Source of the DNA: Schistocerca nitens
Taxonomy: Eukaryota; Arthropoda; Insecta; Orthoptera; Acrididae
Length of the DNA stretch: 64,000 nt
Direction of reading: 5' to 3'
NCBI RefSeq assembly: GCF_023898315.1
Contig: NC_064623.1
Coordinates: 17,497,140-17,561,139, forward strand
Shown: one piece after another, positions 54,388-64,000 of the stretch
Layout of the letters: every line of letters begins with the position of its first letter
Numbering within the stretch: the first letter of the stretch is position 1
Notes under the pieces: model-generated
Database searches by the model: none
Seen by the model: only the letters and a program-made list of their open reading frames with translations
Told to the model about the DNA's origin: nothing
Translations under genes and position numbers: made by a program

Positions 54388-55806
54388 CACTCCTGGAAAT
54401 GGAAAAAAGAACACATTGACACCGGTGTGTCAGACCCACCATACTTGCTCCTGACACTGCGAGAGGGCTGTACAAGCAATGATCACACGCACGGCACAGC
54501 GGACACACCAGGAACCGCGGTGTTGGCCGTCGAATGGCGCTAGCTGCGCAGCATTTGTGCACCGCCGCCGTCAGTGTCAGCCAGTTTGCCGTGGCATACA
54601 GAGCTCCATCGCAGTCTTTAACACTGGTAGCATGCCGCGACAGCGTGGACGTGAACCGTATGTGCAGTTGACGGACTTTGAGCGAGGGCGTATAGTGGGC
54701 ATGCGGGAGGCCGGGTGGACGTACCGCCGAACTGCTCAACACGTGGGGCGTGAGGTCTCCACAGTACATCGATGTTGTCGCCAGTGGTCGGCGGAAGGTG
54801 CACGTGCCCGTCGACCTGGGACCGGACCGCAGCGACGCACGGATGCACGCCAAGACCGCAGGATCCTACGCAGTGCCGTAGGGGACCGCACCGCCACTTC
54901 CCAGCAAATTAGGGACACTGTTGCTCCTGGGGTATCGGCGAGGACCATTCGCAACCGTCTCCATGAAGCTGGGCTACGGTCCCGCACACCGTTAGGCCGT
55001 CTTCCGCTCACGCCCCCACATCGTGCAGCCCGCCTCCAGTGGTGTCGCGACAGGCGTGAATGGAGGGACGAATGGAGACGTGTCGTCTTCAGCGATGAGA
55101 GTCGCTTCTGCCTTGGTGCCAATGATGGTCGTATGCGTGTTGGCGCCGTGCAGGTGAGCGCCACAATCAGGACTGCATACGACCGAGGCACACAGGGCCA
55201 ACACCCGGCATCATGGTGTGGGGAGCGATCTCCTACACTGGCCGTACACCACTGGTGATCGTCGAGGGGACACTGAATAGTGCACGGTACATCCAAACCG
55301 TCATCGAACCCATCGTTCTACCATTCCTAGACCGGCAAGGGAACTTGCTGTTCCAACAGGACAATGCACGTCCGCATGTATCCTGTGCCACCCAACGTGC
55401 TCTAGAAGGTGTAAGTCAACTACCCTGGCCAGCAAGATCTCCGGATCTGTCCCCCATTGAGCATGTTTGGGACTGGATGAAGCGTCGTCTCACGCGGTCT
55501 GCACGTCCAGCATGAACGCTGGTCCAACTGAGGCGCCAGGTGGAAATGGCATGGCAAGCCGTTCCACAGGACTACATCCAGCATCTCTACGATCGTCTCC
55601 ATGGGAGAATAGCAGCCTGAATTGCTGCGAAAGGTGGATATACACTGTACTAGTGCCGACATTGTGCATGCTGTGTTGCCTGTGTATGTGCCTGTGGTTC
55701 TGTCAGTGTGATCATGTGATGTATCTGACCCCAGGAATGTGTCAATATAGTTTCCCCTTCCTGGGACAATGAATTCACAGTGTTCTTATTTCAATTTCCA
55801 GGAGTG
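54388..55806 (+). mobile_element. Tc1-like element (family b), complete, inside piggyBac
   Basis: TIRs CACTCCTGGAAATGGAAAAA at 54388 and TTTCAATTTCCAGGAGTG at 55806, with TA on both sides. 1,419 bp. It is the innermost layer of the nest and has the best-preserved transposase gene in the window. Confidence 0.95.
54632..55618 (+). pseudogene. Tc1 (family b) transposase, one frameshift and one stop
   Basis: Begins MPRQRGREPYVQLTDFERGR. Bipartite helix-turn-helix DNA-binding region (IVGMREAGWTYRRTAQHVGR; SARTIRNRLHEAGLRSRTPL). Core: VVFSDESRFCLGANDGRMRV, then a one-base frameshift near 55141, GIMVWGAISYTGRTPLVIVE, LLFQQDNARPHVSCATQRAL and SPDLSPIEHVWDWMKRRLTR. All three acidic residues are present, with 32 residues between the second Asp and Glu. 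A TGA at 55513-55515 interrupts the last 34 codons (VEMAWQAVPQDYIQHLYDRL). About 328 codons in all. The start is chosen because upstream residues lack family similarity. Confidence 0.92.
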
Positions 55807-55814
55807 TATATTCT

Positions 55815-56720
55815 AACGTTGGAAACAGTTTTACCATTCGAAGAACAGTATCTTCAGCTGAATTACTGACGTTACATGGTCCCTATTGTTGCTTACCGTC
55901 GTACGGTTCTAAATTCAAAGTGTAAGCTGTTTTTACATGAACCCAAGCAAACACTTTTAGCCCATGCTTTGCTGGTTTGCTGGGAATATATTGCCTGAAC
56001 GGGCAGTTTCCTCTAAATGACACAAGCTGTTCGTCAACAGTAAGATATTGACTAGGTGAAAAATATTTTTGGCAATTGTTTGTGAATAGTTGAAGTACCT
56101 CTCTGATAGGTATAGCAGCAGCCAACTTGTCAGTCTCTCTGCGGACACTTCTATCACTGATATTATCAAACCTAAGACATCTCAGCAGAGACCTGAAGCG
56201 GTTTTCACTTATGCGTAAATAACATGATTCAAGTCCGTTTCCCTTTGAGTTATCCCACAATTTCGATATACTCTTCCTAGAACATCTCAAAGATCCACAT
56301 ATATATATAACAATCCAATAAAAGCTCTGATCTCTATCGCATCTCTTTCTTTAACGTCCCTTTGCCTAGAGAAGTTACCACGAACTTATTGATGTATAAA
56401 TTAGTGCATGTTGCAATAATGCTTATTATGTTTTCATCCGAGAACAAATTTAGAATTTCTATTTATGTCTTTTTTGTACGAGCTTGTTTTTTGGTCCAAG
56501 CAAATGCGTAATAAAATTACAAGACATGCTTCTAACACTGATAGGATATTTATTTTTCCTCCGTTTAGTTATTCCATCTTTCCCTAAACAAACGCATCTT
56601 CTTGCGTTACTTCTTCCTGTGATTCATATTCATCATTTTCTGACACATCTTGTTCTGTTCCTGAATCATGACCACTTTCATGAACACAGTCCTCAGTCTC
56701 TGAATCAGTGAGCATCTTCA
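55815..56720 (-). pseudogene. piggyBac transposase, N-terminal and middle part
   Basis: Minus-strand, from the right: an acidic N-terminus (SETEDCVHESGHDSGTEQDV, SENDEYESQEE; 56590-56710), then in shifted frames EIRAFIGLLY near 56325. Frame 56290-55883 reads LRISENRFRSLLRCLRFDNI, ETDKLAAAIPIREVLQLFTN and SPSQYLTVDEQLVSFRGNCP, with the first catalytic Asp in TVDEQL. FRQYIPSKPAKHGLKVF follows. After a stop the frame ends near LRMVKLFPTLEYT, so the later catalytic Asps and the Cys-rich tail are missing. Confidence 0.88.
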
Positions 56721-57344
56721 TAACTCAGCTCACTGAACCTTTCCAACCACCCATTAGGATCTCTACCAAACTCTGTCCGAGGTTTATTGCCTTTGACATT
56801 TCTTCCTCAATTTAGAAATAAAGAGAATACTAGGTAACGCGAAAGGTAACTGCAGCCAGTTTCAATACGTCTAAACTTGCGCACATGAAAGATCGATTGA
56901 ATCTGGGAAAGCAATGAAGTAATACAGACTTGCTTTGTTCCAGATTGTGGCAACAGAGCTCGCGCGAATGACAAGTGTCCTCCAGACTATAATAATGTTT
57001 CCTAAACAATGTATCTTTCGTAACTGAAAGCCAACAATGATTGGAGCTAACAGCCGGAGAGTTAACAGAAAGGTAGTGAAAATGGCGCGAACTCAGTCGA
57101 GCCTTGTCAGACAAAATTGAGGGGGAAAGTCGTGTGGATGGCGAGTGACATCCGCGCGAGCAACGAAGGGTTAATTCCCCTTTACTGTTCTTTGTCTCTG
57201 TCTTTCTTGTTCTGTGTCGTCCCTTGTCATCTCCGTTGCTTGTTATTATTCGTTGTCGGTGTTTCATGATCGTGGAAAAAGGGACCGGTAGCCTTTGCAG
57301 TCTGGTCCCTTCAACCCCTACAAACCAACCAACAAACCAATCGA

Positions 57345-57775
57345 TTCCACTGTTGCACCAGAGCCGAGATGGATGCAGATCCGTCCTGCAACGCCATTCG
57401 GATGAGGTGTCGATCTTCTCGCGAGATGGCCTGGATGGTGCGACCTGACCCAACTCGTCGTGTTCTACGGCCATCCGTGAACAATTCTGCACACATCCGT
57501 TTCGCTGCCGAAACACGTCGTGCCACACGAGCAGCAGTTTCCCAGATGGATATATCACATCCGGTCATGTCAATAACGAGCTCTTTCAGACTCACTGGTT
57601 TGACGGTACGGTTCGCACATACGTCTGCGAGGCATCCTACACGACTGCTCAAGTCACACTGAACCATGACCTTCAGTTTATGGCGATAGGGAGAGCCGCA
57701 GAGAAATTTTACCGGTAGATGGTTTGCGCCGCAGTATCGATGTTGACCTTGAACCCGCCGGCCGAAATGGTTCAA
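57345..57775 (-). pseudogene. Tc1 (family a) transposase, N-terminal piece
   Basis: Minus-strand frame with LKELVIDMTGCDISIWETAA, RVARRVSAAKRMCAELFTDG, RRTRRVGSGRTIQAISREDR and HLIRMALQDGSASISALVQQ: the N-terminal helix-turn-helix half of a Tc1 transposase. Its left edge (LVQQW, then NN) is cut by the LINE target duplication and continues at 48412 on the far side of the LINE. No start codon is certain because stops and shifts occur upstream. Confidence 0.82.
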
Positions 57776-57884
57776 ATGTCAATCATTTCTGCAGAACATA
57801 CTAATGTACATGTCCTGTGACTAGGAAAGTCCCATATCTAGTCGTTCAAGGTCTTCTGGTATTCTGAAGATCAGTGTTTATATC

Positions 57885-59284
57885 CAGTACTGGTCATTAA
57901 AATTGATACACCAAGAATACATGCAGATGATAAACGGGTATTCATTGGACAGATATATTATACTAGAACAGACATGTGATTACATTTTCACGCAGTTTGG
58001 GTGCATAGATCCTGAGAAATCAGTACCCAGAACAACCACCTCTGACCGTAATAACGGCCTTGATACGTCTGGGCATTGACTCAAACAGAGCTTGGATGGC
58101 GTGTACAAGTACACCTGCCCATGCAGCTTCAACAACATACCTAGTTAATCAAAAGTAGTGACTGGCGTATTGTGACGATCCAGTTGCTCGGCCACCATTG
58201 ACCACATGTTTTCAGTTGGTGAGAGATCTGAAGAATGTGCTGGCCAGGGCAGCAGGCGAACATTTTCTGTATCCAGACCGTACAGAAACTGCAACATGCG
58301 GTCGTGCATTATCCTGTTGAAATGTAGGGTTTCGAGGGATCGAATGAAGGGTAGAGCCACAGGTCGTAACACATCTGAAATGTAACGTCCACTGTTCAAA
58401 GTGCCGTCAATATGAACAAGAGGTGAGCGAGACGTGTAACCAATGGAACCCCATACCATCACGGCGGGTGATATGCCAGTATGGCGACGACGAATACACG
58501 CTTCCAATGTGTGTTCACCGCGATGTCGCCAAACACGGATGCGACCACCATGATGCTGTAAACAGAACCTGGATTCATCCGAAAAAATGACGTTTTGCCA
58601 TTCGTGCACCCAGGTTCGTCGATGACTACACCATCGCAGGCGCTCCTGTCTGTGATGCAACGTCAAGGGTAACCGCAGCCACGGTCTCCGAGCTGATAGT
58701 CCGTGCTACTGCAAACGTCGTCGAACTGTTCGTGTAAATGGTAGTTGTCTTGCAAACGTCCCCAGCTGTTGACTCGGTGATCGAGACGTGGCTGCACGAT
58801 CCGTTACAGCCAGGCGGATAAGATGCCTGTCATCTCGACTGCTAGTGATACGAGGCCGTTGGGATCCAGCACGGCGTTCCGTATTACCCTCCTGAACCCA
58901 CCGATTCCATACTTTGCTAACAGTCATTGGATCTCGACCATCGCGAGCAGCAATGTCGCGATACGATAAACCGCAATCGCGGTAGGCTACAATCCGACCT
59001 TTATAAAAGTCAGGAACGTGATGGTACGCATTTCTCCTCCTTACACGAGGTATCATAACAACATTTCACTAGGCAACGCCGATCAACTGCTGTTTGTGTA
59101 TGAGAAATCGGTTGGAAACTTTCCTCATGTCAGCACGTTGTAGGTGTCGCCACCGGCGCCAACCTTGTGTGAATGCTCTGAAAAGCTAATAATTTGCATA
59201 TCACAGCATCTTCTTCCTGTCGGTTAAATTTCGCGTCTGTAGCACGTCTTTTTTGTGGTGTAGCAATTTTAATGGCCAGTAGTG
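57885..59284 (-). mobile_element. DD34E Tc1 element, full length
   Basis: Ends CAGTACTGGTCATTAAAATT at 57885 and ATTTTAATGGCCAGTAGTG at 59284, the latter followed by TA. 1,400 bp. Same family as 13975-16181 and 24272-25885. The left end lies only 8 bases from the outer Tc1 shell. Confidence 0.94.
58060..59056 (-). pseudogene. DD34E Tc1 transposase, frameshifted
   Basis: N-terminal frame 59056-58706: MIPRVRRRNAYHHVPDFYKG, then RIVAYRDCGLSYRDIAARDG and HLIRLAVTDRAATSRSPSQQ. Core frame 58666-58145: VIFSDESRFCLQHHGGRIRV (first Asp intact), AVMVWGSIGYTSRSPLVHID, then a frameshift around the second Asp (LHFNRIMHDRM), a second shift back, and DLSPTENMWSMVAEQL with the Glu. The C-terminus continues to about 58060. 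Confidence 0.9.
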
Positions 59285-59404
59285 TAGATTAGGTAATTCA
59301 AGAGTGTGGCCGATTGTAACAAATATGCGGCTGCTTAGCAAATTGTGCTACGATTCCTTTGGTAGTTTTTCACGGCAACGTGGCGATTAATTGAAGTTGC
59401 TGTT

Positions 59405-59890
59405 GAAAGGATGTTATTCGGCCCTGCTATCCTATCTTCACAGAAGGTCCTTAAAACAGAAGTACGCTGTTTCTTGTTAACCATCTCTCGTTCTATGAAA
59501 GTGGTGGATTTCGCAGATCACGCAAATAGGCCCTCCTGCAGTGCCAAGAGCAGACGACGCATTGTATGCAACACACTTGCACAAGTCAGGCAAAATCTTC
59601 TCACAGTCTACCAAGGGAAAAAAAGGAAAAAAAGGTCCTTATTCTGAGTAAAGTGCATGCCGGATGTCAGGTGAACAAAAATATTGAGAAGTAGCTTCCA
59701 GAAACTGTGAAGTTTTCTAATGAAACAGGGGGTGGAGTCGACACAGTTGACCAAATGGCTAGACACTACAGTGTCCGAACTGGAACCTACCAGTTGTCTG
59801 TGCAGGTCTTCCCAATATTGTTGACCTTGCCATGATCAGAGCTCACTTTTACGATAGTTACCTCTGGGAAGATTTCACCTCGAGACTGTA
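59405..59890 (+). mobile_element. piggyBac transposase fragment, C-terminal part
   Basis: Plus-strand: LKTEVRCFLLTISRSMKVVD (59411-59647 frame), then after stops and a shift GGVDTVDQMARHYSVRTGTY near 59730-59790, VQVFFNIVDLAMIRAHFYDS-type codons across a small frameshift, and YLWEDFTSRL. The KGGVDxxDQM motif is the piggyBac signature holding the last catalytic Asp. No TIR or TTAA borders were found. It is not evidently part of the copy at 54220-57170, which lies in the opposite orientation. Confidence 0.75.
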
Positions 59891-60119
59891 GGAGCCAATC
59901 TCCCCTTGCAGGCACCAGATACTGCACGGGACCTCTTTCTGCATAAATTGCGAGATGATTCCATAATTTTCAATGACAATCTTTTTCCTCGAGACAACAT
60001 TAACTTCTTCAGGAGGCATCTTTATAGACATTATCAGCGCACTAACAACAACAACAACGAGTGGTCTCGTAACACACAATAGATTCAATACGCATTCATT
60101 TGAGGAGGAAATGAGGTAA

Positions 60120-60805
60120 TCGTGATAAACAAAAAAAATATGTATATACGCACACTGATGTGACGAATGAAAGTATATACCAAAGCCAGGATTCGAATCT
60201 AGGTCTCTTGCTCACTAGGCAGATGTACTAATCACTACGCCACCCGGGCACAGTGGCATCGTGCAACTGCAAATACATAGCATGCCTCCCTCATCAAATC
60301 GAATTCCCATTCATACATCAGCCCACTTGCTACTCCCCCTAAACTGCTCTGGCTGTATTGGAATAGCACCTCAGCATCGAACGAACTGGGAGATCTTGCC
60401 TGAAACTCGGGCACTGGTGCTTTAATCAAATGAAACTATGTTGTTCTAGAGACCTTTTTAGGTCTCAAACGTCTATGACGTATATATCCAGACTGAAGCG
60501 ACGAATGAAATTTTGTACCAGTACAGGGATTCAAACCTCGGTCTCCCACTCGTTATGAAGATGCTGTTCGAGCTTAGGGGTAATCCCAAGTGGGCTCAGG
60601 TCTGAATGGGAATATGGTTTGGGGAAGGTGGCACGCTAGGGTAGTACATGCAGTTGTGCAAAACCAGTGTGCCAGGGTGGCGTGAAAAGACCAGGGCTCC
60701 AATCTCAGCCTTGGTACATATTTTTACTCGTCGCTTCATACATACATCACAGTTGTTTGAAACTTGAAAAGGTCTCTGGAAGTATATAGTTTCATTTCAC
60801 TGAAG
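60120..60805. mobile_element. Fold-back elements with tRNA-like arms, copies 2 and 3
   Basis: 60424-60800 is one unit. The left arm (minus) and right arm (plus) share AAAAGGTCTCTGGAA-type, TTTGAAAC and TCGTCGCTTCA blocks in inverted order, with tRNA-like GATTCAAACC and GGCTCCAATCTC boxes. 60130-60360 is a one-armed partial unit; on the minus strand it reads TGGCGTAGTGATTAGTACAT then TAGATTCGAATCC. Centres share GTGGGCT, GAATGGGAAT and GCAGTTG blocks. Same family as 18290-18740. Confidence 0.72.
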
Positions 60806-60843
60806 AGAAAACAAATATTATTCTCTTGCATCCCTCACATATA

Positions 60844-62552
60844 CAGGGTGGTCCATTGATAGTGACCGTGCCAAATAGCTCACGAAATAAGCATCAAACG
60901 AAAAAACTACAAAGAACGAAACTCGTCTAGCTTGAAGGGGGAAATCAGACGGCGCTATGGTTGGCCCGCTAGATGGCGCTGCCATAGGCCAAACGGATAT
61001 CAACTGTGTCTTTTAAAATAGGAACCCCCATTTTTATTACATATTCGTGTAGTACGTAAGGAAATATGAATGTTTATTTGGACCACTTTTTTCGCTTTGT
61101 CATAGATGGCGCTCTAATAGTCACAAACGTATAAGTATGTGGTATTATGTAACATTCCGCCAGTGCGGACGGTATTTGCTTCGTGATACATTACCCGTGT
61201 TAAAATGGACCGTTTAGCAATTGCGGAAAAGGTCGATATCGTGTTGATGTATGGCTGTTGTGATCAAAATGCCTGACGGCCGTGTGCTATGTATGCTGCT
61301 CGGTACCCTGGACGACATCATCCAAGTGTCCGGACCGTTCGCCGGACAGTTACGTTATTTCAGGAAACAGGAAGTGTTGAGCGACATGTGAAACGTCAAC
61401 CACGACTTGCAACAAATGATGATGGCCAAGTAGGTGTTTTAGCTGCTGTCGCGGCTAATCCGCACATCAGTAGCAGACAAATTGCGCGAGAATCGTGAAT
61501 CTAAAAAACGTCGGTGATGAGAATGCTACGTCAACATCGATTGTGCCCGTACCATATTTCTACGCACCAGGAATTGCATGGCGACGACTTTGAACGTCGT
61601 GTACAGTTCTGCCACTGGGCACAAGAGAAATTACAGGACGATGACAGACTTTTTGCACGCGTTCTATTTAGCGAAGAAGCGTCATTCACCAACACCGGTA
61701 ACGTGAACCGGCATAATATGCACTATTGGGAAAGGGAAAATCCACGATGGCTGCGACAAGTGGAACATCAGCGACCTTGGCGGGTTAACGTATGGTGAGG
61801 CATTATGGGAGGAAGGATAATTGGCCCCCCAATCTAAATGGTGCAGTGTATGCCGATTTCCTTCGTAATGTTCTACCGACGTTACTACAAGATGTTTCAC
61901 TGCATGGCAGAATGGCGATGTACTTCCAACATGATGGATGTCCAGCACATAGCTCGCGTGCGGTTGAAGCGGTATTGAATAGCATATTTCATGACAGGTG
62001 GATTGGTCGTCGAAGCAACATACCATGGCCCGCCCGTTCACCGGATCTGACGTACCCGTTCTTTCTGTGGGGAAAGTTGAAGGATATTTGCTATCGTGAT
62101 CCACCGACAACGCATGCATGCGTTCTCAGAAATGATAAGTTCACAAAGGTACATGTATCACAATGGAACAACCGAAATAAAATGTTCAAACGTACCTACG
62201 TTCCGTATTTTAATTTAAAAAACCTGTCTGTTACCAACTGATCGTCTAAAATTGTGAGCCACATGTTTGTGACTATTACAGCGCCATATGTTTCAAAGCG
62301 AAAAAAGTGGTCCACCTAAAACATTCATATTTCTTTACGTACTACACGAATACGTAATAAAAAATGGGGGTTCCTATTTAAAAAAAACGCAGTTGATACT
62401 CGTTTGACCTATGGCAGCGCCATCTAGCGGGCCAAGCATAGCGCCATCTGGTTTCCCCCTTCAAGCTAGACAAGTTTCGTTCTTTGTAGTTTTTTCGTTT
62501 GACGCTTATTTCGTGAGATATTTGGCCCGGTCACGATCAATAGACCACCCTG
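60844..62552 (+). mobile_element. Tc1/mariner DD41D element, complete ends
   Basis: TIRs CAGGGTGGTCCATTGATAGT at 60844 and ATCAATAGACCACCCTG at 62552, TA on both sides, 1,709 bp. Same family as 1-1221. A deletion near 61830 removes codons after GGRIIGP, and another near 62115 removes part of the C-terminus. Confidence 0.94.
61206..62240 (+). pseudogene. DD41D transposase, several stops and deletions
   Basis: Starts MDRLAIAEKVDIVLMYGCCD (ATG 61206). The DNA-binding region includes AARYPGRHHPSVRTVRRTVT and RQPRLATNDDGQVGVLAAVA. In-frame stops lie near 61275, 61497, 61503 and 61797. Core: ARVLFSEEASFTN, where the usual Asp is Glu, YFQHDGCPAHSSRAVEAVLN (second Asp), then ARSPDLTYPFFLWGKLKD, in which the third catalytic Asp codon has been lost by a small deletion. 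A helix-turn-helix plus DDE architecture is clear, but the enzyme is inactive. Confidence 0.88.
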
Positions 62553-62554
62553 TA

Positions 62555-63262
62555 TACATCGTAAACATGCTTCTCTATTAATTGCCATTCACCGATATAG
62601 AGCACAGGTGACAGAGCAAGCAAGTAGCAGTTTGTGAAGCGAAACTAGCAGTCTGCGAAACTCCTACTAATCCAAAAATGAAAAGAAAGAACGCATTCCT
62701 GTACTATCTGAGCTAAACGTGGTGCAACTGAAAAAGATAAACCACCAGACTAACAGATTGTCTTCTAAGAGGACACAGAAGTGCTCTGACATCTACGTCC
62801 ACTAATTTACTCAGTTTTTCAAGAAGCCAGAAGAGAAGTGTTTCCAAAACGCCACAGCTACCGAAAAGATTATTCTGTCCTAAAGAGTGGGAGGAGAGAT
62901 TCGTTGAGTTTAAAGATATCCAACCACAACGTCTCGGTCCCTCTCTAACTGTCTCGTCGTTGTCTGAGCCTGTCTCCTTTCTGTCGAGTCTACCCCCACG
63001 CTCAACTGAGAATGGTCCCTTTGTTTAAAAACGTAGGGGGAGCGACCAGCCACTCTCTCGCTCCAGGCTTTGCTTTTTTCCTATCCATCAGACGGCATGT
63101 TCCCTTCTCTGTCGTGTCTAAAACGACGTTGACGAGGGAACGGTTCCTCTGTTAAAAAAAAAAAAAATGTAGTGGAGTGAGGCGGCAGCAGGGGGGGAGG
63201 GGGCGTCGAAATTTCCAGCCGACTTTGTCATCTCGTGCCTGTTAGGGCCTGCTCTTTTCTCT
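62555..63262. other. Unassigned stretch
   Basis: No element recognised. It contains short A- and G-runs at 63150-63210 and a CTCTC-rich patch at 62935-63060. The TTCTTCTTCTT string at 63268 belongs to the LINE tail that follows. Confidence 0.4.
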
Positions 63263-64000
63263 GTCTCTTCTTCTTCTTAAGTTGCCAATCCTAAGATTGA
63301 TTTGCAGCAGCTCTCCATTCAGTGCGATTGTCGGCCAGCCTCTTCAATTCCGTGAAACTTCCGCATCCTAGGTCCTGCATTATCTGGCTTATGTACTTTC
63401 TTCTAGGTCTGCCTCTTGCCCTTTTGCCCTCCACAAGGCCTTCCATTATAGTGTGGAGAAGACTTTCATGTCTCAGAATGTGTCCCATCCATATATCTCT
63501 CCTCTTCTTGACCGTCTTCCAAAGAACTGGAACTTCCTCCGCTCTCTGCAGGACTTCTTCATTTGTCATCCTGGCCGTCCATGGAATTTTTAACATCCTT
63601 CGAAGACACCACATTTCGAATCCTTCAATCCTTCTTCTTTCGTCCTCTCCAAGTGTCCAGGTTTCGCTGCCGTAGAGAAGCACACTCCCAACAAAGGTCT
63701 TTATTAACCGCTTCCTTAACGCCAGACTTATCATATTTGATGTGAGGAGTCCTTTCCTTTTATAGAATGCAGTCTTTGCCTGATTTATTCTACTTATTAC
63801 ATCTTTCCTACTACGACCATCTGGTGTTATTCTGCTTCCCAAGTAGACAAAGTCTTGTATTTCTTTCAGCTTCTCTCCATTCAGCCTTATATTCGTAATT
63901 GCTTGATTATTTTGTTTGCTTGCAACTAAGATTTTTGTTTTTGACTTATTAATTTTCATGTTGTACCGTGTAGCAAGAGTGTTTTCCATTTCCTCCAACA
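63263..64000 (-). mobile_element. RTE-like LINE (second family), 3' part, runs off the window
   Basis: Minus-strand open frame of 235 codons to the window edge: YNMKINKSKTKILVASK, DFVYLGSRITPDGRSRKDVI, VGSVLLYGSETWTLGEDERR, RIEGFEMWCLRRMLKIPWTA and ADNRTEWRAAANQS, the region after the RT palm in RTE-clade LINEs. The 3' end carries an (AAG)n tail, versus CAA in the first family, and only about 40 percent of residues look shared, so it is a separate family. The frame is unbroken within the window. Confidence 0.88.

Larger units (their letters stand above)
54220..57170 (-). mobile_element. piggyBac-like transposon, C-terminally deleted
   Basis: 18-bp imperfect TIRs: CCCTCCGTTACTCGCGCG at 54220-54237 and CGCGCGAGCAACGAAGGG at 57153-57170 (16 of 18 matching). 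The right flank is TTAA (57171-57174) and the left TTAG (54216-54219), a one-base decay of the TTAA target typical of piggyBac. The motif ACTCGCGCG recurs at 54254 as a sub-terminal repeat. Without the inserted Tc1 it is about 1.5 kb, shorter than autonomous piggyBac. Confidence 0.9.
48423..57344 (+). mobile_element. RNase-H-bearing LINE (I/Loa-like group), full length but split by piggyBac
   Basis: Exact 10-bp target duplication TTCCACTGTT at 48413-48422 and 57345-57354. The 5' end is CCCCCTGCAGATTCAGGGGA; the 3' end is TGGTCCCTTCAACCCCTACA followed by an AACC-type repeat (CAAACCAACCAACAAACC). ORF1 lies at about 49200-50540, ORF2 at about 50560-54078. piggyBac (54220-57170) sits in the 3' UTR. 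Without it the LINE is about 6.0 kb, a typical full length for this group. Confidence 0.92.
43619..57876 (-). mobile_element. Tc1-like element (family a) forming the outer shell of a four-level nest
   Basis: The left end CACTCATGTTCAAATAAAAC (43619) and the right end (about 57820-57876, GTCGTTCAAGGTCTTCTGGT...GATCAGTG) are complementary over about 60 bp with mismatches. Minus-strand transposase is in three exon-like pieces separated by insertions: N-terminus 57775-57355, middle 48412-47664, C-terminus 44098-43700. Removing CR1 (44099-47663), the LINE nest (48423-57344) with duplication, and four extra 90-bp units leaves about 1.4 kb, a usual Tc1 length. Confidence 0.88.

Noticed and set aside
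57755..57780. Miniature SINE remnant (GCCGGCCG followed by AAATGGTTCAAATG)
   Set aside because: Too short, and the head and tail are in an orientation inconsistent with a simple deletion of one SINE; coincidence is possible.

Overview
The window is eukaryotic repeat-rich DNA with no recognisable host gene. It is built almost entirely of transposable elements (TEs): Tc1/mariner transposons, non-LTR retrotransposons (CR1-like, RTE-like and an RNase-H-bearing LINE), a Penelope-like element, piggyBac, and tRNA- and 5S-derived SINEs, plus microsatellites. The repertoire, and a tRNA-headed SINE present about once per 5 kb (12 copies), fit a large arthropod genome. I recognise the SINE as the kind that is very abundant in grasshoppers/locusts (Schistocerca-like); that assignment is from memory, not from a search. 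Nearly all coding regions are pseudogenes with stops and frameshifts.

Layout. 1-13.7 kb: 3' part of a DD41D mariner, CR1-like 3' ends, two DD36E Tc1-like copies, several SINEs, a long unannotated stretch (6.1-9.7 kb) and a GC-rich island. 13.9-16.2 kb: an inverted head-to-head DD34E Tc1 chimera. 16.2-22.2 kb: dispersed repeats, a DD41D-related element, a fold-back element with tRNA-like arms and a LINE 3' half. 22.2-26.2 kb: a mariner that contains an RTE LINE and a DD34E Tc1, the Tc1 itself containing a SINE. 26.2-27.4 kb: a SINE, a duplicated repeat and a second GC-rich island. 27.5-35.8 kb: a mosaic of CR1-like, Penelope-like and RTE LINEs, including a long-TIR DD41D element and a nearly unbroken RTE reading frame. 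36-43.6 kb: SINEs, a tail-to-tail DD36E chimera, a 5S-derived SINE, tRNA SINEs and an old modular repeat. 43.6-57.9 kb: a four-level nest. 57.9-64 kb: a DD34E Tc1, a piggyBac C-terminus, fold-back tRNA-like elements, a complete DD41D element and an RTE LINE running off the end.

The strongest structural result is the 43,619-57,876 nest. A Tc1-like element (inverted ends about 14.3 kb apart) holds a CR1-like LINE with an SGNH-esterase ORF1 and an RNase-H LINE with a 10-bp target duplication. The LINE is split by a piggyBac (TTAA site), which is split by another Tc1. Subtracting insertions and an internal 90-bp x 5 minisatellite returns the outer element to about 1.4 kb, a normal Tc1 size. The second theme is repeated creation of inverted (palindromic) TE derivatives: at least four independent cases in 64 kb. 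There are no operons or host pathways to describe; the elements relate by insertion history and by supplying enzymes in trans (transposase for Tc1/mariner derivatives, LINE reverse transcriptase for SINEs).
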